From positions 3,596,001-3,660,000 of the forward strand of contig NZ_JAUSYZ010000001.1 in the NCBI RefSeq assembly GCF_030817195.1: a stretch of 64,000 nucleotides of DNA, read 5' to 3'. The notes under the pieces were generated by a model that saw only the letters and a program-made list of their open reading frames with translations, did no database searches and was not told the DNA's origin. The position numbers were made by a program, and so were the translations under genes. The first letter of the stretch is position 1; each line of letters opens with the position of its first letter. The stretch comes from Arthrobacter globiformis (GTDB taxonomy: Bacteria; Actinomycetota; Actinomycetes; Actinomycetales; Micrococcaceae). Positions 9,188-18,768 of this stretch are shown one piece after another.

Positions 9188-10610
9188 AGACGGCTACTCG
9201 GTGACCGGACGGACGGAACGCCTCAGGGACACAACTCACAGCAGGACCGTCAATATCCGCGAGGCTTCCGGTATCCCTGAAATAGACATAGAGGACACAG
9301 TTCTCAGCCAGGACCAGCACAATTACGAGTTGCTGTGGAATATTGGTCCCGATGTCGAACCCGTGGTGCACGGGCAAGGGTTCGAACTGTTTCACGGCGG
9401 CCGCAAAATCATGGACCTTCAGTTCGATGCTGACGTCGCAACCACTACGTCACTCCATGTTGGCGAGAAAAGCCCGAAGTACCTTGGTTGGCGCTTTCCA
9501 GCTTTCGGCAAAGCCGTGCCGGCCCCGGTTATCCGGATCCAGTTCACCGGACGCAACGCAAGGATCCGCACACGCATTCGTCTAGGGAAGTTCAATTACC
9601 TGGACCGGGGACTTCACGACAAAACGCTGGGATGGCGCAGGACGAACGGTGACGTAGGTCTAAACTACCTTTCCGTGCCTGCCCGGACGACGTCCGGGGC
9701 CACTAAGCTAGCGGTGGTCTTCTCGGCGATCCACCAGCCCGGCGACTTCACATACAACTACAAGAAATCGGTTGATGAGTCTGGCGTGCACGCGCTGTAC
9801 ATCCTCGACGACTTTGGGGATCAGGGATCATATTATCTGGGAGACCACGGTGACCGCGCGATCTTCGAATCCGTACAGCAGCTAATAAGCGGGGAACTCA
9901 ACCGACTCGGACTCAGCGTCCGGGACCTCATCACCGTTGGTTCCTCCAAGGGAGCCAGCGCTGCAATTATCCATGGCATCGCCGCCCGTGCCGGGCGGAT
10001 CCTTGCAGGGGCTCCCCAGGTAAATATCGGGTCCTTTCTCCGGAATCCGCATCCAAACATTCTTAGTTTCATCATGGGTGACACGTCGGAGTCCTCGATC
10101 TCACGGCTCGACCGCGTCATGTTTGAGGCCGTCGACAGCCTGTCCGAGGAGACGCGTCTTTCCATAATCGTGGGGGAAGGTGACCACCACTACAGGAACC
10201 ATGTGTTGCCCCTCATGGAATACGCCGCTGCGCAGTCAAAGCAAATACGGCTAACCGTCCTCCCGGGATTACCCCACGCCGAGATCGGCAGCGTCTTTCG
10301 AAGCTTCGTCAGCGCCAATATTCATCAGGAAATCTTGGGATCCGGCGATGAAGCCATGCCTTACTCTCTGTTGTCATCGCAATCCCAGCCCGGAAAGCTT
10401 TCGTTGCGCATCCACATGCCACCCGGCCGGGAGGTGGCCTGCCGCCTGTACCGTGACTCGAACCTGGTGGACCGGACGCAGTACTCACCTGTGGACACTG
10501 TTGCATGGGACGGACTGGCCGCCGGACGGTACAGAATGCGGCTCTTTATACGGAACACCGCGGAGGACACTGCAAGTCCGTTCACCACAAGATGGTTTTC
10601 GGTCCCGTAG
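9015..10610 (+). pseudogene. 3' part of the frameshifted lyase gene: lyase beta-sandwich plus Asp2/XcbB-like hydrolase domain
   Basis: True homology begins about 9036. It first completes the heparinase II/III domain (GYDYKNPYTKFAYSSYAHN, then beta-strands). From about 9650 a second domain starts: an alpha/beta-hydrolase-like fold with strand VVFSAIH, the LDDFGDQGSYYL segment and a nucleophile elbow VGSSKGASAA with Ser at 9945-9947. A candidate His is in LPGLPHAE. This resembles Asp2 of accessory Sec systems and XcbB/CpsF capsule proteins; the free-standing gene at 50.4-52.0 kb has the same elbow (GGSKGGSAA). A C-terminal beta-sandwich follows. The joined protein would be about 920 residues. 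The family match of the hydrolase domain is a recognition from motifs only. Confidence 0.75.
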
Positions 10611-10645
10611 CCGTCCGCTCCGCTGGAAGGAACGAAACGGACGGC
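10610..10645. terminator. Hairpin between convergent genes
   Basis: GCCGTCCG at 10610-10617 pairs with CGGACGGC at 10638-10645 across a 20-base loop, directly after the plus-strand stop codon and before the end of the minus-strand lyase gene. There is no T-run. A two-way terminator is the simplest reading. Confidence 0.4.
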
Positions 10646-10666
10646 CACTAGGAACACCGCGTTGCC

Positions 10667-12964
10667 TCAGTAGGCGGTGGTGGTGAGGCTCAGGCTCTTA
10701 GTCTGCGGCATCGAGAGCTTGACCAGAGTCAGCGCCGATCCGCCCGGGCCAGTTTCCGGTGCGGCTACAGCTGTGAGTGCCGAGCCTGCGGGCATCCCGG
10801 TGAAACGGAGCGTCAAGGCTTGGCCGCTTCGCCGCAAAATGACGCGGTCGGATCCTACGCTTACCGTCGCATCAGTGACCCACTGCCACACCAGATCCGT
10901 GGCCGCGTCTGACTGGAAAACATCCTTGATCAGCAGGCTGCCGGACCCATGGGAAATCGAACGGCTGGCGGCGGTGGCTCCCGGAAATGCCTGCCGCAGA
11001 TCGACGGCCGCAGCTGACGCCGAGGCCGAAGTTACGGCTGCAACCGCGGTTGTCGGCTGGTTCGTGTCCTTGACCATGAGGGTGGAATGCGCGGACGTGC
11101 CTGGCTTCCAATAGGTCCAGCGGGTGGCATCGGAATAGTAGCCGGGGGCGCTACCGGTCTGGCCCCCCGGGTCCACGGACCACTGCACGCCGCGGCGGAA
11201 GAAAGATACCGAGCCCAGATCGAGATGGGCATGGTTTGCCGCGTTGTTCCCTCCCTTGAGCGTTGCCGTGCTGCCGGGAAGATGCAGGGCGGCGAAGCCA
11301 GTCTGTGGGAACAATGCAGATTTCTTGGCAGGGACAGTGCCTGCGTTGGTCATCCACCACATGAGGTATGCGTCGGGTTTTTGTGTAAACCGAGCTTTAA
11401 CCCAAGCCATCACCCCTGAATCACCCCGCACATGTGCATCCCAAGCAGGCATGAGAGGGCTCAGCTCTTCAGGTTGGGCGTCCGCAAAAGGTGTCGGACG
11501 GGCGTCCGGGCCCGTGCTGTTCAGGGCGTAATACGACACCTTGGACAGGGACGGCATGGAAACCGGAGCGGTGGCATAGACGTTTGGCAGCGTGGAGTAG
11601 AGCATGGAGACCGCACGGCTCTGGTAGGTCCAGTAGCCGGGTCCTTCCTGAGTGCCCCCATCCGTGGTAATTGCCCGGAGCGCGGGCTGTATGGATTCCA
11701 AGGACTCTTTGGCAAGAGCCGCCGCCTGAGCCGGCCACTTCTTGAGGAATACGGCGGCAGCGACAACGTTGGCAGAATTATGAATGACTGCAATGTTCGT
11801 GCCCGCATCCACGAAGTTCTCTTTGTCAGCCTGAAGGCAGGTCTGTGGCCCCAGCCACCGAACGAGGACCGTTTCCTCCATGCCGACGGCCTTGGTCCAG
11901 TCCGTCGCGGTCGCAGCCGCAAGCAGCAAGTGAGACGAATCCAAGGTGTCCATGCCCTCCGGCCCGGCAGAAAGGATCTGCCGGGCCTCTGATGCCAACA
12001 CATCTCGCGCTTTCACGTCCGATCCTGATAGCCAGCCATACCCTAATCGGGCAACACGTGGAGCATAGGCCGTTCGTAGCTGCGTCAAGGTCAGGGTCGT
12101 GGCCGCTTCGGCAGCTGCCGACCGCAGCATTTGTGCGTGCACGCTGCCGAGTGCCGGATCAGCGCTCACTCGCAGCTTAGCGTCCGCAACCAGCTTGCTG
12201 CTTGTAGCAACTCCCGGCCCCGTTAGAGGAAGCTTGGGCTGGTAGGCCGAGATGGCTAGTGGCAATGCGCACCCTCCTGCAAAACCCACCCACCCCGACA
12301 CGCTCGGTATAGTACCGGCATCATTTTGCAAGGCTCCCAACCAGCCGGGCGAGCTCATCGAAACGGCTGGCACTGCCTTTCCAATTACTCCTAGCTGCTT
12401 GTTCGTGTCCACCGCCAAATGAGTGGAAAATGCGCTGGCGCGTGCTTGGGTGGCCGCATATGCGGATGCAGTGACGCTACCGGCATTCAGTCCGCTGAGG
12501 GCGCCCGTGGCGACGTTCTGCTGAATGGCCCGGAGATCCTCCAGCAGGGACAAATTCGCAGCGGTCTTCCGAACCGTCGCGGCTTTTAGCGCCTCCGACT
12601 CCATTCTTACCGCCGCAGCGTCCATGGCTGTTTGCGTGGTGGCGAGGGTAAGTTGGTTGCCGGCCTCTTTCAGGGTCAAAGTACCGGCAGCGATTGCATC
12701 CTTCACGACCAGGGCTTTCGAACGCGCGAGCTCGGTGATATACGGCCGGGCATTCACGTAGTCCTGTGCAGCTGCATAAGACACCTGACGCAGCGCCGCC
12801 CGCTGCTCACTCAGGGTAGCGGCTGCAGCGGGGACCGCAAACAGACCACAGGTAGTGACGGCCAAGACGACCGTTGCCGCTGCGTGCCCAATACGTGTGC
12901 GAGACCTTTGCCATCGTGTTTTCTGCCCACGGCGATATAAGGGCAGCCCGATCGACTGTTTCAT
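10667..12964 (-). CDS. Secreted heparinase II/III-like polysaccharide lyase
   Basis: 765 residues from ATG 12964, which has GGAG eight bases upstream; an in-frame start at 13042 lacks support. The N-terminus is a long twin-basic signal peptide (RRGQKTRWQRSRTR, hydrophobic core, AAAA). An alpha-helical toroid follows, with HNSANV and EGPGYWTYQS near the middle, then a beta-sandwich containing NHAHLDLGSVSFF and VDPGG. Asn, Tyr and His in these motifs match the lyase triad. It probably degrades an acidic polysaccharide outside the cell. It is convergent with the fused lyase gene and divergent from the acetyltransferase, so it is transcribed separately. Confidence 0.8.
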   Translation of the reverse strand: MKQSIGLPLYRRGQKTRWQRSRTRIGHAAATVVLAVTTCGLFAVPAAAATLSEQRAALRQVSYAAAQDYVNARPYITELARSKALVVKDAIAAGTLTLKEAGNQLTLATTQTAMDAAAVRMESEALKAATVRKTAANLSLLEDLRAIQQNVATGALSGLNAGSVTASAYAATQARASAFSTHLAVDTNKQLGVIGKAVPAVSMSSPGWLGALQNDAGTIPSVSGWVGFAGGCALPLAISAYQPKLPLTGPGVATSSKLVADAKLRVSADPALGSVHAQMLRSAAAEAATTLTLTQLRTAYAPRVARLGYGWLSGSDVKARDVLASEARQILSAGPEGMDTLDSSHLLLAAATATDWTKAVGMEETVLVRWLGPQTCLQADKENFVDAGTNIAVIHNSANVVAAAVFLKKWPAQAAALAKESLESIQPALRAITTDGGTQEGPGYWTYQSRAVSMLYSTLPNVYATAPVSMPSLSKVSYYALNSTGPDARPTPFADAQPEELSPLMPAWDAHVRGDSGVMAWVKARFTQKPDAYLMWWMTNAGTVPAKKSALFPQTGFAALHLPGSTATLKGGNNAANHAHLDLGSVSFFRRGVQWSVDPGGQTGSAPGYYSDATRWTYWKPGTSAHSTLMVKDTNQPTTAVAAVTSASASAAAVDLRQAFPGATAASRSISHGSGSLLIKDVFQSDAATDLVWQWVTDATVSVGSDRVILRRSGQALTLRFTGMPAGSALTAVAAPETGPGGSALTLVKLSMPQTKSLSLTTTAY

Positions 12965-13258
12965 CAGATCAACTCCAGTTCGGCGAGTATTTGCATCGAC
13001 CCGGGAGATGAACTTCCCGCCCGGACCGTTCTCATGTTTCAACTACGCAGAGAACTGTCAGCATGCCGCTCACTGGTTCCCCCCATTACTCAATATTACC
13101 GAGGATGTCAAATTCGCATAGTGAAAGACCCATCTTGTCGTAACTATGACGGCGGTGATATCCGGCCGGCCGCCCCTATCTACGGGGGAAGTAAAATTGA
13201 GTGGCAGAACCATCGGAATGTAGGGCCGGACTGGGATAACACGATCAGGCCGGCGGAA
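12965..13258. other. Divergent intergenic region with no clear gene
   Basis: Holds the presumed promoters for the lyase (minus) and the acetyltransferase (plus). The plus frame is open from 13034, but that part has no recognisable domain and no good ribosome binding site. No strong repeat noticed. Confidence 0.5.
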
Positions 13259-14266
13259 ATGAGACACATGCAAAGCGTGGAATTGACGCTCGAAAACCTA
13301 TTCCAGTTGAAGGTGACGGTCGAGGTGCGGGCCCGGTTCTACGCGTTCTACCTCTACTACGGCGATGATGTCCTGCGCCGCACACCCTACTCGAACGACA
13401 GCTCATACAAGTTTCCCTTGGACAAACCCGGAACATACCGTGTGAAGTGGTACGCCAAGTCGGCCTCTGGCGAGACGACTTCCGGGTTGTCGGAGCGGAT
13501 TCGTTTTGACGGGTTCAGGGACACACCCTCCAGCGCTAAACAGACCGATTATGCAATAGCCGGCGTGTCAAGGACCAGCGGATTCGTGGCGCACGTCTTT
13601 GCTGTCCGGAACACTGTTCAGTGTTTTGCGGACCCGACAGGCGAGCATGTTGGCTCAAGCTTCTTCGATCTGCCCGTTGTGGCTGTCCAGGATATTCCTG
13701 CCGATGTAACCCTTATCGGCCATGAAACGTATGAAGCCGACTTCTCCGGCCTGCATCCTTTGACCCTGGCCAACGGTGCGGTGGACATCCTCTCCAAGGA
13801 ACTCCACCGCTTCGGCGTGATGGACCTATACCGTATTTCACGGTCGGCCTATCTCGAAGGTTTCACGGACGGCGCCTACTACATCCAGACTTTCATCTTC
13901 AATAAGTACAATTGCCGAGTTCCCTTCCTCGCCCGAATCGGAGAAGGCACCCGGCTGGGTATCGGTGGTATTGGGACCGTCATCCACCCCGACTCCATCA
14001 TTGGCCGGGACTGCGTCATAGCCCAGAATGTCACACTCGGCGGGAGGGTGAGGGGCAACGGGACCCCCGTTATTGGGGACAATGTCTTCATTGCGCCTGG
14101 AGCAAAGTGCTTTGGCGGAAAAATCGGCAGCAATGTTGTTGTCGGCGCCAACTCCGTAGTCTTGGATGAGATCCCGGACAATTGCGTGGTGGCCGGCGTC
14201 CCGGCTCGTATCATCAGCCGTGACATCGAGCGCTACAGCGACTACACCGCGAGGCCTAAGCGTTGA
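13259..14266 (+). CDS. Hexapeptide-repeat acetyltransferase with N-terminal beta-domain (CysE-like C-terminus)
   Basis: 335 residues from ATG 13259 (ATG 13268 is also possible). The first 90 residues form a beta-sandwich-like domain (VEVRARFYAFYLYY, GTYRVKWYAKS). The C-terminal third is a left-handed beta-helix of the serine O-acetyltransferase/sugar acetyltransferase type: GTVIHPDSIIGRDCVIAQNV, GDNVFIAPGAKCFG, SNVVVGANSVVLDEI and the closing AGVPARII. It probably O-acetylates the polysaccharide or a precursor using acetyl-CoA. Acceptor unknown. Its 3' end is part of a large palindrome. Confidence 0.75.
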   Translation: MRHMQSVELTLENLFQLKVTVEVRARFYAFYLYYGDDVLRRTPYSNDSSYKFPLDKPGTYRVKWYAKSASGETTSGLSERIRFDGFRDTPSSAKQTDYAIAGVSRTSGFVAHVFAVRNTVQCFADPTGEHVGSSFFDLPVVAVQDIPADVTLIGHETYEADFSGLHPLTLANGAVDILSKELHRFGVMDLYRISRSAYLEGFTDGAYYIQTFIFNKYNCRVPFLARIGEGTRLGIGGIGTVIHPDSIIGRDCVIAQNVTLGGRVRGNGTPVIGDNVFIAPGAKCFGGKIGSNVVVGANSVVLDEIPDNCVVAGVPARIISRDIERYSDYTARPKR

Positions 14267-14293
14267 TTGCGATCAACGCTAAGGCCTCGCGGT
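14246..14293. terminator. 22-bp near-perfect inverted repeat across a gene end
   Basis: Arms 14246-14267 and 14272-14293 (beginning ACCGCGAGGCCT and ending AGGCCTCGCGGT) match at all but one position around a 4-base loop TGCG. The left arm includes the last codons and the stop of the acetyltransferase gene. It lies between convergent genes, which suggests a bidirectional terminator, but neither side has a T-run. Confidence 0.65.
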
Positions 14294-14310
14294 TACACAG
14301 CCGCTCAGTC

Positions 14311-17300
14311 CTAGCTCGGGCTCCCGCCGACAACCAAGGCTGCCAGCTGAGGGAGCACGAGTCTGGCGTCCAGATTTGCGGCCACGAAATCTTGGGCGTC
14401 AGCGCCTGATTGCCGCCAGCGCTCCTCATCAGCCAGGCCGATCAGGTGTTCAGCCATCTGTTCAGTATCAGAGTGCAACCAAGTTGTCGGGTAAATCTGA
14501 TCCGCCCCGGGCCATGCAAGGCTGGCGGGAACGGCCCCGGATGCGGCTCCATCCGGCAGCGTCAGGTGGAACGATTCGAAGTCGCTGACGGACAACACGA
14601 TTCCGATCTTGCGATACCACTCGGCCATGTCGTCCCCTTGGGGATCAAACGTTACGGCACCGGCGAGCAGCGGATCAGCCTCGAGCCGAGCGTACTGCTC
14701 CTCGTAGAAGGCATTTTCCTCGGGACGGTTGGCCATCCAGGGGAAGTCTTCCGGGCGCTTTCCCTTGATGAAAAGGTGGTAACGACTGTCACGGGCCCGC
14801 AGAGCCTTCAGCACGTCCAACGCCTTGTCGAGGCGCTTTCTTGCCGGGACTATGCCGACGAAGCCAATGTTGAACCGGGCATCTGGGCTCTTCGGCTGAC
14901 GGAGGGCATCCAGGTCTATGGCATTCGGACTCACAGTGCTGATGTCCCGCGGGACTCCGTGGTCCCTGACGGCTATGTCGAGGATGTGTTGCCCAACAAA
15001 CACCACGTCGTTGACCCGTTCGTAGTCGACATTGCGTAGGTAAGGGCGGAAGATCTCTTGGAGGTGCACGCGTGTGACCATACGTTGGTGTGGTTGTTTG
15101 TTCTTGGCATACCAGACCGCGTTACCAAGCGTCCACTCGCAGAAGATCACATCGGCCCGCCGGATGAGGCTGAGGCTTTGTTCCTCATCATGTTTGGTGT
15201 GATCGTGCCACTGGTCGATCAATACCCGGTGTCCTTGGGACCGCAGTTCCGCCAACAGGCCTGTGGCGAACTTCAGATCGTGACCGGCCACGAGAACGGT
15301 TTTCGGCCTAACCGTGCCCTCCGAAACGCTAGTTTGCGAAGCCTGTATTCTCAGTTCCCGTCGCAGTGTGAGATCCACATCCGGTCCGTCGGAGTCCAGC
15401 ATCCATATCGTTGGGCACCCAGGCTCGGCAGAACCGTAGGCTGCGAGTCCAACACCGGGGGTGTTCAGGCCCGCATCGCTAATCGAAATCGAGTTCCACT
15501 GTCCGAATGAATTGGCCGTCAGCAGGTCCTCGAAAACGGTACGGTCAGCATGGCCAGTTCCAGAGGATCCCAAATATGTCAGTCCCTCAGCCCGGGCGAT
15601 CTCCTGTGCCTCCTCGCAATCCGTAACAAGTCGAACGGGAAGCTCGCACTCTTCGGTGGAAGAACGGCAGTAGATCGCAGCGGGCCACACCGTCTGGGAA
15701 AGGAGCAGGGAAGCCGTTTCCGCATCAAGGGCATCTACATAGACTCCATAGCGCGGGGGCGTCGGAGCGATGACTTGCAGTCCTGCCGTACGAAGGATGT
15801 AGGCGAGCCGGTGCGCCGCGGTGTGGGCGCGGTGCACATGACGGTAGGCCAACCAGGCGTCTGCGAGGCGTGCCCGCTCATTTGACATCCACTCCTCGAT
15901 CAGAAGTTCCGCTGCCTCGGCATCCTTCACTACAGGTACCAGTCCGTTGAGGACGTGCTCAACCCCGAGTCCCTTGCCGCTGATGACGGCGGCACCCGAG
16001 CCTGCAATCTCCATCACCCGCCGCGAAAACATCGTGGGTGAGCCATCCACCGAATTCACGTTGACGTGGACTGGATGGGCTTTGTAGGCCTCCACCATGT
16101 CGGCATATTCAAGCCCTCCCTGCACGAAGGGGGCGAGGTCATCGGGGAAACGGTACGGGCTCTCCGGATTCAGGTGCTGGCGATCGTAGATTGTCAGTCC
16201 GTGGGCTTTCGCCAGGTTCAGCAGCTTGGCCAGCTCCTCAGACCGGGCCTTGAATCTGTCGCCGTAGTACGAGCCGGCGTACGCAAGTGTGTGTAGATAA
16301 CCGCGGGTTGACGGAACAATGTTATGGAGCCTCGGCTGGGCGTAGAAAGGCAGCGAAGCAACCGTCAGTTGCCTTGGGCCACGATTCGCCTTGTAGCGTC
16401 GCAGGCAGCTAGCGTCCGTGGTGAACACATGATCGAAGCGCTCGGCAGTCCTGCTGAACCTGTTGTAGTGGACAGGGTCTTCCTTGTTCCAGAAAATCGT
16501 GGGAACGCCGGCCGCATTGCACCAACGGAGAATGGATTCCAGGGTGGAGAATCGTTCCTCATCGTAGAACCCAACCTTTTGCTTCCAAAGACCGTCTATC
16601 CCCTCCCACGCGGACTCAACAAAGAGCGCGTCCACTCTCTGCGTCTCCAGTTGATCCCACCATGTGTCCGGGTGGAGTACCAGCAGGTTGGCTTCACCCT
16701 TCAGACCCTCCAACGTGAACTGGTCCGAAATGATGCCGATGGTTATGTTCTTGAGTTCGCGCGCCGGCACTCGTGCGGCAGCTTGGGCCCCACGGTGCAC
16801 GGCGCCGATTCTATGCCCGGCAGCTTTCCAGGTGCGCTCGCTCACCGCCCACAGGCGAGCCCTCATTCCCAGGGAAGTTCTCAAGTCCTCATCTCGGGCC
16901 AAGGACAAAATGGCTTCTGCCAGTGAATCAGGGTTTCCCGGTTCGCAGATGATCGCTCGCGCCTGGCCTTGACCGGCCAGGTCACGCAAAGGTGCCAGGT
17001 CGCTAAGCACCACCGCCTTGGCACTCGCCATGGCTTCCAGCGGCTTAAGTGGCGATACCATCTCGGTGACGGGCAGCCGGCGCCGTGGGCACGGCATGAT
17101 GTCGAAGAGGCTGACGTAGTCCGGGACATCGCCCGCGGGCACCCTTCCCGTGAACGTGATGAGGTCGAGTACGCCCAGTTCGGATGCTTGTCGCTTTAGT
17201 TCGGGTAGCTGAACGCCGTCGCCAACGATCACGACCCGGACGTTGGCATCCTGATCTCGGAGGATTCGGGTGGCAGAAACCAGGTCCTCAAGGCCCTCAT

Positions 17301-18738
17301 AGGGAACGAGCGACCCGGCGTAACCAACTACGACCGCGTCGTCAGGAATATTGAGCTTCCTGCGCAACGGCGCAAGAGCCGGCATGGGCGCAAATTCATC
17401 CGTATCCACGGAGTTCGGCATCAGCGAGATCGAGTCCGGGCTCACGCCCCGTGCCACCAGCTCATCGCGCACCTGGGGCGTAATCGCCAACACGGCATCG
17501 GCTTCCCGGGCAACAAATGTCTCGAGCCGCACCGCTAGCTTGTAGCGGTCGCTCTCATTCCAGGTCGGATTCGTCGAAAGCTGCGTTATCTCCCAGAGGC
17601 CACGGACCTCATATACGAACGGTATTCCCAGTCTGCGGGCCGCCACCAAAGCAGGTAACGCCGTCACATAGTTCGACGCCGAGTGCACCAATGACACCCG
17701 GTTCCGTTGCGCTTCACGAACGTAAACGTCTGCGGATTCCGTCAGGTAGAAGTCCAAGCGATCAGCAGTCCAGGTGGGTCCTGGATTGTAGATGTGCGTA
17801 ACACCGCTGACATCCAGTTCGAAGCGTGCAGTGGCACCTGGTTCTACATCAACCTTGGAATCCCACGGGTACCCGGGGCGCGCGACCACCAGCACGTCCT
17901 CATCATTTGCCTTGAGGCCGGCAACGATCCCCGCCGTCCGGGTGGAGTAGCCGTTGCTGTTGAAATGCCCCGTGCTGTGGGCGCAGTACATGATGCGGTT
18001 GCGCTCGGCCAGGTAACCGGCGTTCGGCTGCCGCGGCGATAGGAACGGCTCGCCGGTCAGTAGCTCATTTTGACCGAGAATGTTTTGCACCAAGGCGGCT
18101 TCGGACCCGGAAGCGCCACGCAGCAGCGCCTCATTGCGACAGATGAATTCGGCGGGCTCAACTAGTGCCCCGCGGACAAAGTAGTCGTGCGACAGCAGGC
18201 GAATTGCGGCTCCCCTGGAAGGAGCTGCCTCAAACTCTGCCAGAAGCTGTTCCCTTGTTGCCGGGGCGGGTTTCTGAGGCTTGGCCGAAGAAGTGGGTTT
18301 GCTCGGGGTGGGCGCGATTGCAGTCCCGTTGCCGGGAGAAACATCCTTCGACAAACTAGGCGGGACTGCGGTCCGGCTCCTTTTCAAAGTGGCCCGCAAC
18401 CGGCGCCAGGGGGTTATGATACTTCCCATGATTAGTCGGGCAGGCTTCGCCACAGCTCGAGCAACCCTGACGCTCCTGGACGCACGCAGCGACTTCAAAG
18501 ACGCCTTCAGTTCATTGCTCTTCTGATGGGCAGCGGTCAGCTCACCCTTTGCATTATCTCGCGCCCGCCGCATGGCGCGGAGGTCCTTCTCCAGGGCTCG
18601 AACGCGGGCTAGATTACTGTCCTCCCGTTTCCGCAGACCTTCGTAGTCCTCGATGAACGAGTCGACGTCCTGCAAATAACGCTTGCGCTTCGCAAGACGG
18701 ACCGTTGAATGTACAGAAACTTCGTCCGCGTACTTCAT
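14311..18738 (-). CDS. Giant glycosyltransferase: coiled coil, GT4, CgeB-like and third GT module
   Basis: 1475 residues. Residues about 14-85 are a charged coiled coil, then a proline/serine linker (130-165). A GT4-type domain starts near 247 (MYCAHSTGHFNSNGYSTR) and ends near 620, with MVSPLKPLEAMASAKAVV as the sugar-nucleotide motif. A CgeB-like module follows at about 670-985 (ALFVESAWEG, VPTIFWNKEDPVHYNRF, MFSRRVMEIAGSGAAVI). A third GT-B-like domain covers about 1145-1470 (VAGHDLKFATG, NIGFVGIVPARKRLD). Such multi-domain enzymes usually build repeating glycan backbones at the inner membrane face. It is 30 bases downstream of wecC. Linkages are unknown. Confidence 0.8.
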   Translation of the reverse strand: MKYADEVSVHSTVRLAKRKRYLQDVDSFIEDYEGLRKREDSNLARVRALEKDLRAMRRARDNAKGELTAAHQKSNELKASLKSLRASRSVRVARAVAKPARLIMGSIITPWRRLRATLKRSRTAVPPSLSKDVSPGNGTAIAPTPSKPTSSAKPQKPAPATREQLLAEFEAAPSRGAAIRLLSHDYFVRGALVEPAEFICRNEALLRGASGSEAALVQNILGQNELLTGEPFLSPRQPNAGYLAERNRIMYCAHSTGHFNSNGYSTRTAGIVAGLKANDEDVLVVARPGYPWDSKVDVEPGATARFELDVSGVTHIYNPGPTWTADRLDFYLTESADVYVREAQRNRVSLVHSASNYVTALPALVAARRLGIPFVYEVRGLWEITQLSTNPTWNESDRYKLAVRLETFVAREADAVLAITPQVRDELVARGVSPDSISLMPNSVDTDEFAPMPALAPLRRKLNIPDDAVVVGYAGSLVPYEGLEDLVSATRILRDQDANVRVVIVGDGVQLPELKRQASELGVLDLITFTGRVPAGDVPDYVSLFDIMPCPRRRLPVTEMVSPLKPLEAMASAKAVVLSDLAPLRDLAGQGQARAIICEPGNPDSLAEAILSLARDEDLRTSLGMRARLWAVSERTWKAAGHRIGAVHRGAQAAARVPARELKNITIGIISDQFTLEGLKGEANLLVLHPDTWWDQLETQRVDALFVESAWEGIDGLWKQKVGFYDEERFSTLESILRWCNAAGVPTIFWNKEDPVHYNRFSRTAERFDHVFTTDASCLRRYKANRGPRQLTVASLPFYAQPRLHNIVPSTRGYLHTLAYAGSYYGDRFKARSEELAKLLNLAKAHGLTIYDRQHLNPESPYRFPDDLAPFVQGGLEYADMVEAYKAHPVHVNVNSVDGSPTMFSRRVMEIAGSGAAVISGKGLGVEHVLNGLVPVVKDAEAAELLIEEWMSNERARLADAWLAYRHVHRAHTAAHRLAYILRTAGLQVIAPTPPRYGVYVDALDAETASLLLSQTVWPAAIYCRSSTEECELPVRLVTDCEEAQEIARAEGLTYLGSSGTGHADRTVFEDLLTANSFGQWNSISISDAGLNTPGVGLAAYGSAEPGCPTIWMLDSDGPDVDLTLRRELRIQASQTSVSEGTVRPKTVLVAGHDLKFATGLLAELRSQGHRVLIDQWHDHTKHDEEQSLSLIRRADVIFCEWTLGNAVWYAKNKQPHQRMVTRVHLQEIFRPYLRNVDYERVNDVVFVGQHILDIAVRDHGVPRDISTVSPNAIDLDALRQPKSPDARFNIGFVGIVPARKRLDKALDVLKALRARDSRYHLFIKGKRPEDFPWMANRPEENAFYEEQYARLEADPLLAGAVTFDPQGDDMAEWYRKIGIVLSVSDFESFHLTLPDGAASGAVPASLAWPGADQIYPTTWLHSDTEQMAEHLIGLADEERWRQSGADAQDFVAANLDARLVLPQLAALVVGGSPS

Positions 18739-18768
18739 ATGAAGGCGCCTGCCTGCCCGTCTATCTAC

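Noticed and set aside
13034..13258. Upstream extension of the acetyltransferase gene
   Set aside because: No ribosome binding site, no homology, and it would remove the promoter space for two divergent genes.
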